NCBI RefSeq assembly: GCF_040412425.1
Contig: NC_089766.1
Span: 15,439,508-15,503,507, forward strand
Source of the DNA: Macrobrachium rosenbergii
Lineage: Eukaryota; Arthropoda; Malacostraca; Decapoda; Palaemonidae
Reading direction: 5' to 3'
DNA length: 64,000 nt
The stretch's first letter is position 1. Every line of letters starts with the position of its first letter. Below are positions 51,590-62,935 of the stretch, in pieces. Under the pieces are notes generated by a model. That model was given only the letters and a program-made list of their open reading frames with translations. It was not told where the DNA came from and did no database searches. The position numbers and the translations under genes are program-made.

Positions 51590-52400
51590 TTGGAACCGGT
51601 TTATGATATAGCTTTAATTTTATGGTTTTGGAGTGTAAGAACATACATTATAGATATTTATGATATAGGACCCTGTTTAGTTTTATGGTTTTGGAGTGTA
51701 AGAACATATAGCTTTTTGATAGAAGACCCAGTTTAGTTTTATGGTTTTGGACTGTAAAACGTATAGCTTTATGCTATAGGACACAGTGTAGTTTTATGGG
51801 TTTTGGAGTGTAAGAACGTATAGCTTTATGATATAGGACTCAGTGTAGTTTTATGGTTTTGGAGTGTAAGAACGTATAGCTTTATGATATAGGACGCAGT
51901 TTAGTTTTATGGTTTTGTCATGTAAGAACGTATAGTTTTATGATAGAGGACCCTATTTAGTTTTATGGTTTTGTAATGTAAGAACGTATAACTTTATGAT
52001 ATAGGACCCTGTTTAGTTTTAATGTTTTGTAATGTAAGAACGTATAGCTTTATGATATAGGATATAGGACGCTATTTAGTTTTATGGTTTTGTAATGTAA
52101 GAACGTATAGCTTTATGATATAGGACCCTATTTAGTTTTATGGTTTTGTAATGTAAGAACGTATAGCTTTATGATATAGGACCCTATTTAGTTTTATGGT
52201 TTTGGAATGTAAGAACGTATAGGTTTATGATATAGGATATGATATAGGACGCATTTTAGTTTTATGGTTTTGTAATGTAAGAACGTATAGCTTTATGATA
52301 TAAGACCCTATTTAGTTTTATGGTTATGGAATGTAAGAAGGTATAGCCTATCTTTATGATATAGGATATGATATAGGACCTTGTTTAGTTTCACGGTTTG
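51590..52400. repeat. ~56-bp minisatellite, about 14 units
   Basis: The unit GTATAGCTTTATGATATAGG followed by ACCCTATTTAGTTTTATGGT and TTTGTAATGTAAGAAC is well conserved. Some units carry a small internal duplication (GATATAGGATATGATATAGG). Confidence 0.9.
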
Positions 52401-52659
52401 TGAACAGCTGCCAGCCAGATGTAGCGACAAATGCTTTTGAAATTAAAAACCGTTAGTGATATTTATGTAGACATATAGAAGCTTTAGGAACCTGTGGTGA
52501 CGAAATTTAAGGTTATTAGTTTTTAGTTTTATGAAATGTAAAGTTTTTTAACTTTATGTTTTAGGGAACTTTAGCAACGAAATTTAAAAAGCATATTCTC
52601 AAGTGTTAAGAACTATGACACGTAAAATATTTCGTACTGTGAAATGCAATCTTCGTCTC
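52401..52659. other. unassigned short spacer
   Basis: AT-rich with no recognisable feature. Confidence 0.3.
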
Positions 52660-52668
52660 TTTAAGAGG

Positions 52669-52960
52669 GGTTAGTGCCGTCTGTGCACCTCACATGGTGC
52701 CCTGTAGGCATTATTTAAGGTTCTTAAATAATGCCTAGCTGTAACCTCTTTCGTTCATTTAATGTACCTCCGTTCATATTCTCTTTCTTCCATTTGACTT
52801 TCCACCCTCTCTAACAACTGTTTCATAGTGCAGCTGCGAGATTTTCCTCCTGTACCAACTTTCAAACCTTCTTACTGTAAATTTCCATTTCATAACTGAA
52901 AGACCTCATAGGTCCCAGTGCTTGGCTTTTTGTCTAAATTCTGTATTCCATTCCATCCTG
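52669..52960 (+). mobile_element. Family A SINE-like element, copy 3
   Basis: GGTTAGTGCCGTCTGTGCACC through TCTGTATTCCATTCCATCC. A 9-bp direct repeat TTTAAGAGG flanks it (52660-52668 and 52961-52969). Confidence 0.9.
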
Positions 52961-52969
52961 TTTAAGAGG

Positions 52970-53254
52970 TAGGTCTATTCCTTCTTCTTCGGGTCTGGGC
53001 AAGAACCGAACATTAAAATTGCCATCTTACAGACTGTCGCTGCGATTATGTTACAGCTCTGATTGACCTTTGATTACTCATATCCTAAAACCGTGAGTTA
53101 TCATCAGCAGAATTTGAGTTCATATACCCTTCCTACATTTACAAGGCGGTAACTGTTACGGATTCTGAGTTTACTGTCATTGGTTATTACAGTTAATTTT
53201 AACTGCAGGTAGTAATAAAAGGATGATTAAAAACTAAGATAAGATGGAAACTGG

Positions 53255-53289
<35 letters not shown>

Positions 53290-53379
53290 ATATTGTGTAA
53301 TGAAGAGAGGTATATAGAGAAACGGTTGGACAGACAGACAGACAAACAAACAGACAGCGTAAACAACAGATACGAGAAC

Positions 53380-53425
<46 letters not shown>

Positions 53426-53499
53426 GGGCAAACAAGCAAAAGGGAGAGCTGCTACGTAATAAAAGAAAGGAGTTGTTGAGAGGATTTTAGGGGTTTAAG
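52970..53499. other. unassigned with (GA)n blocks
   Basis: (GA)n at 53260-53285 and 53384-53423, with GACA repeats between (53330-53358). No gene. Confidence 0.45.
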
Positions 53500-53810
53500 A
53501 ACAGGTAAGGGGGAGGGGTAGGGGAAAGGGGAAGCAGGGGGATGGGTGTGTGTAAGGTTAAAGGTAGTGGCTTAAATGGGGGAGGGGGTTGTGTTTGGAA
53601 GAGGTGGGTGAGGTGGTGGGGGTAGGGGGGATATCACGCAAGAGAGAGTGGGGTGGGGTGGGCGGACAGGGTCTGGAACCAAGAAATCTCAAGAGAGACG
53701 AGAAACCTGTAGTTAAAAATATGAGCAATGGCAAAGGGGGAAGAGGAAGGGGAGGCAGAGGGGAGGGGGAGGAGGTTGGTGGGGGAGGGAGGGGAGAACG
53801 GTAGGTTTAT
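53500..53810. other. G-rich purine stretch
   Basis: Many GGGG runs (for example 53511-53545, 53579-53635 and 53740-53795) on the + strand, capable of quadruplex formation. Gly/Glu/Arg-rich frames are compositional. Confidence 0.55.
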
Positions 53811-54462
53811 AAACTAAGGGGAGCAGGCAGAGGGGAAAAGAATGAACAGCCGAAGAGCTGCAATTGAATACACAGAGTATGGTGGTTGGTAGATAGATAG
53901 ATTGTTAGATGTGAGTTGATATTGAAATCAGAATGTGAAGGTAAACAGAGAGAAAGAAAGAGAGAGAGATACATAAATGTCCGATTGATATATTCCAGTC
54001 TGGCTACATGAAAAAAAAAGTGGCAAATACCTTTAAGGACAAATAAGAAATTAAGTAAGAATCATATATATTCCCGTTATATAGCATATCGTTTCGATTT
54101 AAGCGATAATATATAGATAATAAATAGCAGTAAAATTATAATTAATCCAAAAAGGGAAGACAAAACCAGTGTTCGTAAATGGTGTCCGTAACGAGGTTCC
54201 ACGGAGCCATTCTGAAGCCTTGAAGGACAGAGGAAATGTCAAGACTGAGGAACTTGGGAACCGAAGTTATCGTCCGGATTCTTTGTTGGTATTAACCCCA
54301 AATATGAACTGGGTTGTAAATGTGGTCCTAATGACTCTTTAGGACATAGAGATTATTAAATGTCACTTATCGAGAGGGAGAGAGAAAGGATGGCAAACTA
54401 AGGGTGATAGAAGAATCTTTCTCTATTGTTATCTTATGCCGCGTGAGGGTAGATATTCCGGA
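53811..54462. other. unassigned; no gene seen
   Basis: Ordinary sequence with small (GA) and (GATA) runs. Confidence 0.4.
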
Positions 54463-54660
54463 TCTTTCCTAGATAGTGACCCCAAATGTTTTCGGGGGTC
54501 GTTATCTAGGACTAATGTTTCTTGTGGATCATTATCTTTATGATATTTACAGTCTTTTGTTTATGTTTTTTCGGTAATCCCCAAAGGGCTTGTACTAAAC
54601 ACGCCGCAAAGGTGGATTCATACCGGGTTAGAAACCGTGGGGGTCACTATCTAGGAAAGA
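54463..54660. repeat. 21-bp perfect inverted repeat around ~156 bp
   Basis: TCTTTCCTAGATAGTGACCC plus C (54463-54483) is perfectly inverted at 54640-54660. A third, partial copy GGGGGTCGTTATCTAGGA lies at about 54494-54511. A distant echo is at 54280-54300 (TTCTTTGTTGGTATTAACCC). No frame of note inside. Confidence 0.8.
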
Positions 54661-54700
54661 CCCTGTATTCCTAAAGAAATCATCATACTCTGTATATGTC

Positions 54701-54707
<7 letters not shown>

Positions 54708-54751
<44 letters not shown>
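54708..54751. repeat. (CT)n microsatellite
   Basis: Pure CT run followed by ATAAGAGAGAGA, so it could fold back. Confidence 0.95.
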
Positions 54752-54755
<4 letters not shown>

Positions 54756-55296
54756 GAGAGAGATTTCCCGCCCGATTGAGCATCGAAGTCCCCCACCCAC
54801 ATAGTCAAAGAGCCCCATCACACACCCGAATGATTGTCTTATTCTTCGGACGCCCGAATCGAAAACGCCTCCGCGTGTTTTCCCCTTGTAGTGGTGTTTC
54901 TCGGTCGTCCCCCATTTTGGTATTGTTTCTTCTGGTGGCTTCGGAGGTTTCTTTGTATGACCGGCACTTTTAACGTCTTGGGAGGTAGAAAGAGAGAGCC
55001 AGTGAGAGAGAGGTTAATGAATACTTTCTAAATAATGTTCGAAGTCGAGGCATAATATTCACAAGAATTAAGATGTTAGTTTTAGATGGTAATGAAAATG
55101 TACAGGCAGGTAAAGCTGAAAACAAAAGTAACGGTGACGATTAAAAGAATTCTTTTCCTAGAGATTTTGAATTCTGCGTACTTCATGATGCTGCAGTCAT
55201 TTACAGAATGGGAAATGAGGTAGTTTTATTTCCGCACTTTATTGAAAGTTGCTGTTGGATTCGTCATGGCCTGATATGAATTACTTTTCACTGAAA
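54752..55296. other. unassigned; no gene seen
   Basis: CpG-richer to about 54960, then AT-rich. Confidence 0.4.
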
Positions 55297-55430
55297 GAAT
55301 AGAATATAGAATAGAATACAGAATTTAGGCCAAAGGCCATGCACTGGGACCTATGAGGTCATTCAGCGCTGAAAGGGAAATTGACGGTAAGAAGGTTTGA
55401 AAGGTGTAAAAGAAGGAAAATCTCGCAGTT
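55297..55430 (-). mobile_element. Family A SINE-like element, copy 4, truncated
   Basis: Only the tail-side half is present: AGAATAGAATACAGAATTTA...GGAAAATCTCGCAGTT, after which the match stops. Truncation at the head side fits incomplete reverse transcription. Confidence 0.8.
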
Positions 55431-55464
55431 AGAGAGGGAGACTGTTCGAAACCTAATATATATT

Positions 55465-55468
<4 letters not shown>

Positions 55469-55527
<59 letters not shown>
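55469..55527. repeat. (GA)n microsatellite
   Basis: GA run of about 59 bp, with further short GA runs to 55592. Confidence 0.95.
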
Positions 55528-55530
<3 letters not shown>

Positions 55531-55788
55531 TGAAAATTTATAGAACTGTGCAGACAGAGAAAGAGAGAGAGATATATATAGAGAGAGAGGGAGGAATAAT
55601 TTGTTTATGAGAAAAGTTATAGTTAAAATCAATTTTAATTTTCTTTGGTATTATCTGTGCGTCAGTTTAACCTTCTTTACTGAAATATTTATAACTGTTT
55701 TTAGATTATTTCTTTGAATGAGATTCGTCACCATGAACAGTTTTATCATTTCTGCTTCTGAGGCTTTGTGTAATCATTTCCTCCCTCC

Positions 55789-55850
<62 letters not shown>

Positions 55851-56037
55851 GCCTCCTTTCGGCACACAAAAGACCGGATATAGCCCCGTTTTCTCTTCAG
55901 ATTATCCGGCCGGCTGTTACCTGCTCGTTCGTTCGTCCACTGGTCTTACGGGCTACAAGCGCTTAGGGATTAAAAGGCTCGCAAGGTGAGCTGGAAGGTT
56001 CTTTGGCCAGCTGCTTTGCTTTGCTGCTTTGACAACA

Positions 56038-56068
<31 letters not shown>

Positions 56069-56134
56069 TGCTGGTTGTTATTATCGTTACTAAACTGCTT
56101 CCATTAACACACGGTCCAGATAGAGCACTAACAC
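55528..56134. other. unassigned with (CT)n and (ACT)n
   Basis: (CT)n at 55793-55847 and (ACT)n at 56037-56068. No gene. Confidence 0.45.
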
Positions 56135-56146
56135 TACTATGATGAT

Positions 56147-56457
56147 TCCCCGTAGGGAGATAGTTCCGTCAGTGCACCTCAACGTGGTTCACTGTGGGCA
56201 TTACTCAAGGTTTTTGCAGCATCCCTTCGACCCCTAGCTCTAACCCCTTTCATTCCTTTTACTGTACCCCCTTTCATATTCTCTTTCTTCCATCTGGGTA
56301 TCCACCCTCTCCTAACACTTGTTTCATAGTTCAACTGCGAGGTTTTCCTCCTGTTAAACCTTTCAAAACTTTCTACTCCCAATTTCCATTTCAGCGCTGA
56401 ATGTCCTCATAGGTCCCAGCAATAGGCTTTTGGCCTAAGTTCTATGTTCCATTCCAT
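56147..56457 (+). mobile_element. Family A SINE-like element, copy 5
   Basis: TCCCCGTAGGGAGATAGTTCC through CTATGTTCCATTCCAT. The flanks TACTATGATGAT (56135-56146) and TACTATGAGGAT (56458-56469) agree at 11 of 12. Confidence 0.9.
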
Positions 56458-56469
56458 TACTATGAGGAT

Positions 56470-56832
56470 CAAGATTGTTATTACTAATACATGCTGTTCT
56501 TCCGGAGCTGACGGTAAAAATCCGCAGACGACGTCGCTGAGGCGGATTGTGATTGGTGGAAGTTCATGATACTCGCCGCTCATTGGTTAAAGTGATGTCG
56601 GCCATGGATATTTACTGTCAGTTTCTAAAAAACAGACTTTACTCTTCTGATGGTCGTGATTATTGCTACTTATACCACCTTTACGAGTATTAAGGTGATG
56701 ACCAAGCGCTACTTCCGTTACTAATATGATGCCGACAGTTATTAACAGTATTTACAACTAATGAACTAATGCTGTTGTTTTTAAGATCTTAATAATAACA
56801 GATAATATAGCATAATATTATCCTTGCATAAT

Positions 56833-56882
<50 letters not shown>

Positions 56883-56950
56883 CATATATATATATGTATA
56901 TATATATATGTATATATTGAATATATAAAATATGGACAACTGATGAATAT
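56470..56950. other. unassigned with two inverted CCAAT motifs and (AT)n
   Basis: GTGATTGGTGG (56549) and CATTGGTTAAA (56581) are inverted CCAAT boxes in a short CpG-containing patch. (AT)n lies at 56837-56879 with extensions to 56920. Regulatory meaning is unsupported. Confidence 0.35.
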
Positions 56951-57018
56951 AGAAATAACGACAGACAGTCCAAAGGCCTCATAGCAGCACTCCAGTGTTT
57001 TCCCTTTCCTTAGCTGAT

Positions 57019-57104
<86 letters not shown>

Positions 57105-57120
57105 CCTTCGTGGATTTTAT

Positions 57121-57188
<68 letters not shown>
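56951..57188. mobile_element. Family E arm split by (AT)n
   Basis: GTCCAAAGGCCTCATAGCAG...CCCTTTCCTT (56968-57013) matches the arm of the 18218 palindrome up to its CTTTCCTT. A 79-bp (AT)n (57023-57101) then follows, and the arm resumes with TTCCTTCGTGGATTTTATC (57102-57120) before another (AT)n (57125-57188). The (AT)n thus lies inside an otherwise continuous repeat. Confidence 0.7.
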
Positions 57189-57198
<10 letters not shown>

Positions 57199-57258
57199 GG
57201 TTTTACAGTTGATCCAGATGCTGTAATGATTCTGCAATGAAACTACAGTGATTTACAA

Positions 57259-57685
57259 GGAATGGTGTGGCCGAGTAAACTAAAATTTTAAGTCAGAAGT
57301 GAAAGATAACAACAAAGAAATGTGGTTGGATGAGACATCATCATGGCGGTCTTCCGCGAAGCTTTATAAAGATGTCTCAACCAGTGACATTTCTTTATGA
57401 ATTTTAACTTGTTTCTGTTTTTAATATTTTGCTTGCGTGACTGCATCGGGCTGCAAGTAGCATTGCACTTTTATTGTAGGATTATATTTGCCATGATGAA
57501 GCCACGAATAAATGACCGAAACAATTGTCTGGGGAAAATGATGAATGGAACCGCATGATAGCAATTTTCATCTTGTCCTTAAGTACTGTAGTCTTAATGC
57601 TAAAAAAAAAAAAAAACTGGAAATTGCGGAAATGTTACTTTGTTTTTAATTTTTAAATTTTAGTGTACTCGGCCACACCATTCTT
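57259..57685. mobile_element. Family E element, 427 bp, with inverted ends
   Basis: GGAATGGTGTGGCCGAGTAAACTAAAATTT (57259-57288) is inverted at about 57654-57685 with one or two differences. The interior contains a hammerhead-like segment (57491-57535). Its right edge is followed by a ~21-bp direct duplication (TTATAAACAAAGCATTTTAG at 57686 and 57726). (AT)n lies on both outer sides within 70 bp. Confidence 0.7.
57491..57535 (+). ncRNA. hammerhead-ribozyme-like core, degenerate
   Basis: CCATGATGAAG (57491) supplies a TGATGA box, and CCGAAACAATTGTC (57516-57529) supplies GAAA plus a tiny stem III (C-AATT-G) and GTC. CCA before and TGG after could form stem I. The conserved C3 is missing and stem II (57500-57516) pairs poorly. 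Such cores are known in Penelope-like retroelements. This copy is unlikely to cleave. Confidence 0.3.
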
Positions 57686-57738
57686 TATAAACAAAGCATT
57701 TTAGTTTCACACCTGGATTTTCATTTATAAACAAAGCA

Positions 57739-57748
<10 letters not shown>

Positions 57749-57779
<31 letters not shown>
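57749..57779. repeat. (AT)n microsatellite
   Basis: Short AT run between two Family E elements. Confidence 0.95.
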
Positions 57780-57785
<6 letters not shown>

Positions 57786-57797
57786 AGTTGCATATCT

Positions 57798-58052
<255 letters not shown>

Positions 58053-58469
58053 TTATTTATTTATATATAAATATATGTGTATACATATGTATAAGAAGTA
58101 TCGTGGATAATATTATCGTGTTATCTGTTATTATTAAGACCTTAAAAATATAACAGCCATTGTAATACTGTTAATAATGGTGAGCATCTTAGTAGTAACA
58201 GAAGTAGTAATCAACGCATCAAAAGCATTAGTATTCAATAAGAGCTGCCTAGGAGAGAGACTATGCCCAAAAAGTCTATTCTGCAGGTTGTGGATGTTCT
58301 GAATGGACGTGGAGGAGAAAAGACAACGCAGTGGGAATACAGTACAACACCTGAAGGAAGATAACGGACCTTTTTGGAATTAATCTGAACAACAGCCACA
58401 GAAACCAGAGCAGAAAACTGAGGAACTTCCTTGAGAATATTGAACGAGGACACCCTGAAGTAGTGCCCG

Positions 58470-58569
58470 CAGGGGCGAAGTGCCACCAGTGGACCTCACG
58501 TGGTGCACTGAAGGCATCACTGCAGGGTGTTCGCAGCGTCCCCTTCCTGCCCCTCTAACTCCACCTTCC
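58470..58569 (+). mobile_element. Family A element, copy 6, head part
   Basis: AGGGGCGAAGTGCCACCAGTGG...CTCTAACTCCACC matches the head of Family A, then stops where the Family C sequence begins. Confidence 0.75.
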
Positions 58570-58851
58570 GAGGGTGTCGTGCAATTGGAACTTTGAAAGT
58601 TCAAGGAAGTTGCAATGCATTGCTACTCTAATACAATTCTCCTTCTGTTTTCATAATTGACTTACGACTTTATCCTTTTGTTTATTAATTGGCTATTTCA
58701 TTTTTTTATTTTTTAGTAAGTGATCTTTTCATTCTTTATTTCCCATTGCCTACGTTACTTCTTTCTAATATGCACCATATTCTCTGGAAGCTTGAATTTC
58801 AAACTAGTGGCCCCTGTGGGTTTGTTCCATATGAATAGGGTCCATCTTCCG

Positions 58852-58906
<55 letters not shown>
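58570..58906 (+). mobile_element. Family C element with (AAT)n tail, copy 2
   Basis: TGCAATTGGAACTTTGAAAG...GGAAGCTTGAATTTCAAAC...GGGTTTGTTCCATATGAATA followed by (AAT)n (58854-58906). It separates the two halves of Family A copy 6 and is therefore the younger insertion. Confidence 0.8.
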
Positions 58907-59150
58907 GTCTTTTATACTTCCATTTCCACTTCCTTTCTTCCATCTTGCTGTCCAACCTCTCCGACTATTACGTAATGCAACTGCGGGGTTTTCTCCCAGT
59001 TCCACCTTCAAGACCTTCTACTTCACCTTTATTTTACGGATCTCTTTAACTAGCTGTCCAACCACTCCAACTCCCGCTTTTCATTGTCTTATGTGCTGAA
59101 TGGCCGAAAGGGCACCGATGCTTGAGTTGAAAGCCTAAATTTCCTAAAAT
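58907..59150 (+). mobile_element. Family A element, copy 6, tail part
   Basis: CTTTCTTCCATCTTGCTGTCC, then GCAACTGCGGGGTTTTCTCC and GTGCTGAATGGCC...AAAGCCTAAATTTCC. It is more divergent than the other copies, with extra sequence at 59040-59090. Confidence 0.7.
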
Positions 59151-59164
59151 CAATCAAGAAAGAA

Positions 59165-59489
59165 CTAGACGCAAAACACTACCATGCTGTGGACCAGCCT
59201 ACCAGAGGATGTCTGCAATTGGAACTAAAGAGTTTCAAGCGATGATGCGGTGCATTGCTACACTAATACCATTCTCCTTGCATTTTCATACATTAGCTAT
59301 TTATTAATTTATTATTTATAGATTTATTATTTAATTTTTTCTTTTTTAATAAGTGAGATCTCTTCTTTCTTACTTCCCTTTACCTCTTCTTACTTCTTCC
59401 TAATGAACACCTTAATATTCTTTGGAAGCTTGAATTTCAAGTCAGTGGCCCCTTTAGTGGGCTTGTTCCGTATGAATAGGTTTCATCTT

Positions 59490-59561
<72 letters not shown>
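59165..59561 (+). mobile_element. Family C element with (AAT)n tail, copy 3
   Basis: This is the longest copy upstream. Before the shared TGCAATTGGAACTAAAGAGT it has a segment whose translation ends LQLELKSFKR, resembling the tail of LINE polymerases, which suggests the family is the 3' end of a non-LTR element. It ends in (AAT)n at 59494-59561. Confidence 0.75.
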
Positions 59562-59562
<1 letters not shown>

Positions 59563-59597
59563 CGAAAAAGCTAATGATTCCCCACTGAGGTCGCGTA

Positions 59598-59803
59598 ATG
59601 GAACGAGAAACACCGGGACAGGTACATAACCTGACGGGAAACGATCTGACGGAGGCGAAGAAGACTCCCCTAAATTTGGCCTTTTAGTGGCACGACACGT
59701 CGAAGCCCCGTCCTGCAAGCGAAGAAGACCGAGACCAGATACTCACTGACCGCCCTCGAAAACTCCAGTACGAGGACGAGGTCGACCTTGAATCATTATT
59801 GAT
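59598..59803 (+). pseudogene. unknown coding fragment, left part
   Basis: From ATG 59598 a frame reads METPG-type sequence with one TAG at 59685-59687, then continues open (SKPRPASEEDRDQ, then RPRKLQYEDEVDLES) to the edge of a Family A insertion. The target-site duplication AATCATTATTGAT begins at 59791. Charged, helix-prone composition, no recognised family. The TAG, the insertion and the adjoining (AAT)n argue that it is dead or a fragment. Confidence 0.45.
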
Positions 59804-60100
59804 TGAAATGAATTGAATATAGAATTTAGGCCAAAGGCCAATCATTGGGACCTGTGAGATCATTCAGCCCTGAAACGGAAATTGGTTGTAAAAGGTTTGA
59901 AAGGTGTAACAGCAGGAAAACCTCGCAGTTGCTAGAAGAGTGTGGAAAGTAAGATGGGAGAAAGAGAATATGAACGGGGGTACAGTAAAAGAAATGAAAG
60001 GGGTTGCAGCTAGAGGCCGAAGGGACTCTGCAAAGAACCTTAAGTAATGCCTACAGTGCACCGCATGAGGTGCACTGGCGGCACTACCCCCTACGGCGAA
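59804..60100 (-). mobile_element. Family A SINE-like element, copy 7
   Basis: Full-length 297-bp copy. The perfect 13-bp direct repeat AATCATTATTGAT lies at 59791-59803 and 60101-60113. Read on the minus strand it runs from the GTAGGGGGTAGTGCC end to CCTAAATTCTATATTCAATT. Confidence 0.95.
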
Positions 60101-60246
60101 AATCATTATTGATAAACTGGTCAGCAAAACAGTTAGGACTCCTTAGGGAAGCCGTAAAGGAGTTACGAAGGAGGAAGGATATCTTTCTTAGGAAACGTAA
60201 CAGGCAAAAAGGACTTGTGAAAGCTATAGCCAGCTCAGGATATCAA

Positions 60247-60247
<1 letters not shown>
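60101..60247 (+). pseudogene. unknown coding fragment, right part
   Basis: Starting in the second target-site copy, the frame resumes in phase with 59598-59803. It encodes INWSAKQLGLLREAV, KELRRRKDIFLRKRN and RQKGLVKAIASSGY-type sequence before entering (CT)n at 60248. Lys/Arg-rich helical composition. No family recognised. Confidence 0.45.
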
Positions 60248-61231
<984 letters not shown>

Positions 61232-61234
<3 letters not shown>

Positions 61235-61328
61235 CAAAGTTACGGCCACAAAAGAAAATTGAAACACTGGAGATGCTAAGTATTTTCGTCTTATTACCAA
61301 GACATGGTCACAGCATGTAACTTTGTTC
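61232..61328. mobile_element. Family E inverted repeat
   Basis: GAACAAAGTTAC (61232-61243) is perfectly inverted at 61317-61328. On the minus strand the loop has GTCTTGGTAATAAGAC (a 5-bp stem) followed by GAAAATACTTAGCATCTCC, which parallels GACAATAAGTCGAAAGGCC and GCAGCACTCC in the arms of the 18218 palindrome. (AT)n abuts the left and begins again at 61375. Confidence 0.75.
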
Positions 61329-61370
61329 GTATAATCATCACGTTTTTAATTTTTCGTGATTTAAAATCAA

Positions 61371-61374
<4 letters not shown>

Positions 61375-61452
<78 letters not shown>

Positions 61453-61576
61453 TTAGGTGTTGTTCTCCCATAAATTATTTTGGTGTTTACTGTTTATTCT
61501 TGGAATGTAACCACACCTCCAAGTATTCATGGATGATAACAGAAATGATTTAAAAGAACAGGTGAGAATATATATA

Positions 61577-61650
<74 letters not shown>
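61375..61650. repeat. (AT)n arrays with spacer
   Basis: (AT)n at 61375-61446 and 61578-61650 with about 130 bp of unassigned sequence between. Confidence 0.95.
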
Positions 61651-61654
<4 letters not shown>

Positions 61655-62002
61655 CATAAATGTGTGTGTGTCTGTGTGTATGCGTGCGCAGAGAGAGAGA
61701 GAGAGAGAGAGAGAAAACGGGCGCGAGCACAAAAAACTTTAAAGATGCCAGTGAACAAGTAATGCCAAAAGGGTATTGTCCTTCCGAGAACAAGGATAAC
61801 CATTCATTTACACCGATCCGTTTGCAGTCCCGTTTCAGTTTGTAACCGAAGTTCACGCCGTCAACCGAGGATACGATAAAATGGCAAAATGGAAACGGCC
61901 AAATTGGAGAGGGTCGACCAAAAATATCCAAGTGAATGAAACACGCGGAAGGCCATGTTTCCTAAATCTTCTGTTCCGATATGCTTTCATGAGCATGCCC
62001 TG
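61651..62002. other. unassigned with (GT)n and (GA)n
   Basis: (GT)n at 61661-61680 and (GA)n at 61690-61714. No gene. Confidence 0.45.
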
Positions 62003-62318
62003 TTGGGGGTTAGTGCCGTCAGTGCACCTCATGCGGTGCACTGTAGGCGTTACTTAAGGGTCTTTGCAGCGTCCCTTCGGCCTGTAGCTGCAACCCCTTT
62101 CATTCCTTTTACTGTACCTCCTTTCATATTCTCGCTCTTCCATCTTACTCTCCACCTCCTAACAATTGATTCACAGTGCAACTGCTTTGAGGTTTTCCTC
62201 CTGTTACACCTTTCAAACCTTTCTACTCTCAGTTTCCCTTTCAGGCACTGAATGATCTCATGGGTCCCAGCGCTTGGTCTCTGGCCAAAGTTCTATATTC
62301 CTATTCCATTTCATGCCA
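62003..62318 (+). mobile_element. Family A SINE-like element, copy 8
   Basis: TTGGGGGTTAGTGCCGTCAG through GTTCTATATTCCTATTCC. Only a weak 6-bp flank match (CATGCC, 61994 and 62312) is visible. Confidence 0.85.
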
Positions 62319-62588
62319 TTCAGGAAGACGGAAGTGCATACTTCTGACAGATGTTTCTATTCAGCGATAACCGATTGTTTTTTTGTGAAATGCCCTGTGT
62401 GAATTCATTTTTACCTTTGTTATCAAATGAACTAGGAGAGTTTTTTTAATGGAACAGAATAATATTCGGGGAAGTTCACTCCAGTGCTGCTATTAACTTT
62501 AAAAAATGAACGTGTTTTAAAAAACTAAAGGCAAAACATGCCAGGTTTTATACCCAGTGTTTCTTTATTACATGTGCATACATACATA
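62319..62588. other. unassigned short spacer
   Basis: No recognisable feature. Confidence 0.3.
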
Positions 62589-62654
62589 CATACATACATA
62601 CAACACACATTTTAAATGTATACACACATACAGTGTATATATATTATATATATA

Positions 62655-62687
<33 letters not shown>

Positions 62688-62733
62688 TGTATGTATGTAT
62701 ATATGTATGTTTGTAATATATATACATATATAT

Positions 62734-62787
<54 letters not shown>

Positions 62788-62851
62788 CATACATACATAA
62801 ATATATATCTATATATAGATATATATGTGTGTGTATTTATATATACATATA

Positions 62852-62902
<51 letters not shown>

Positions 62903-62935
62903 CATATATATATAATATATATATACATATATTTT
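62589..62935. repeat. (ACAT)n, (GTAT)n and (AT)n cluster
   Basis: (ACAT)n 62577-62600, (GTAT)n 62659-62710, (AT)n 62738-62782 and 62853-62900, with mixed variants between. Confidence 0.95.
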
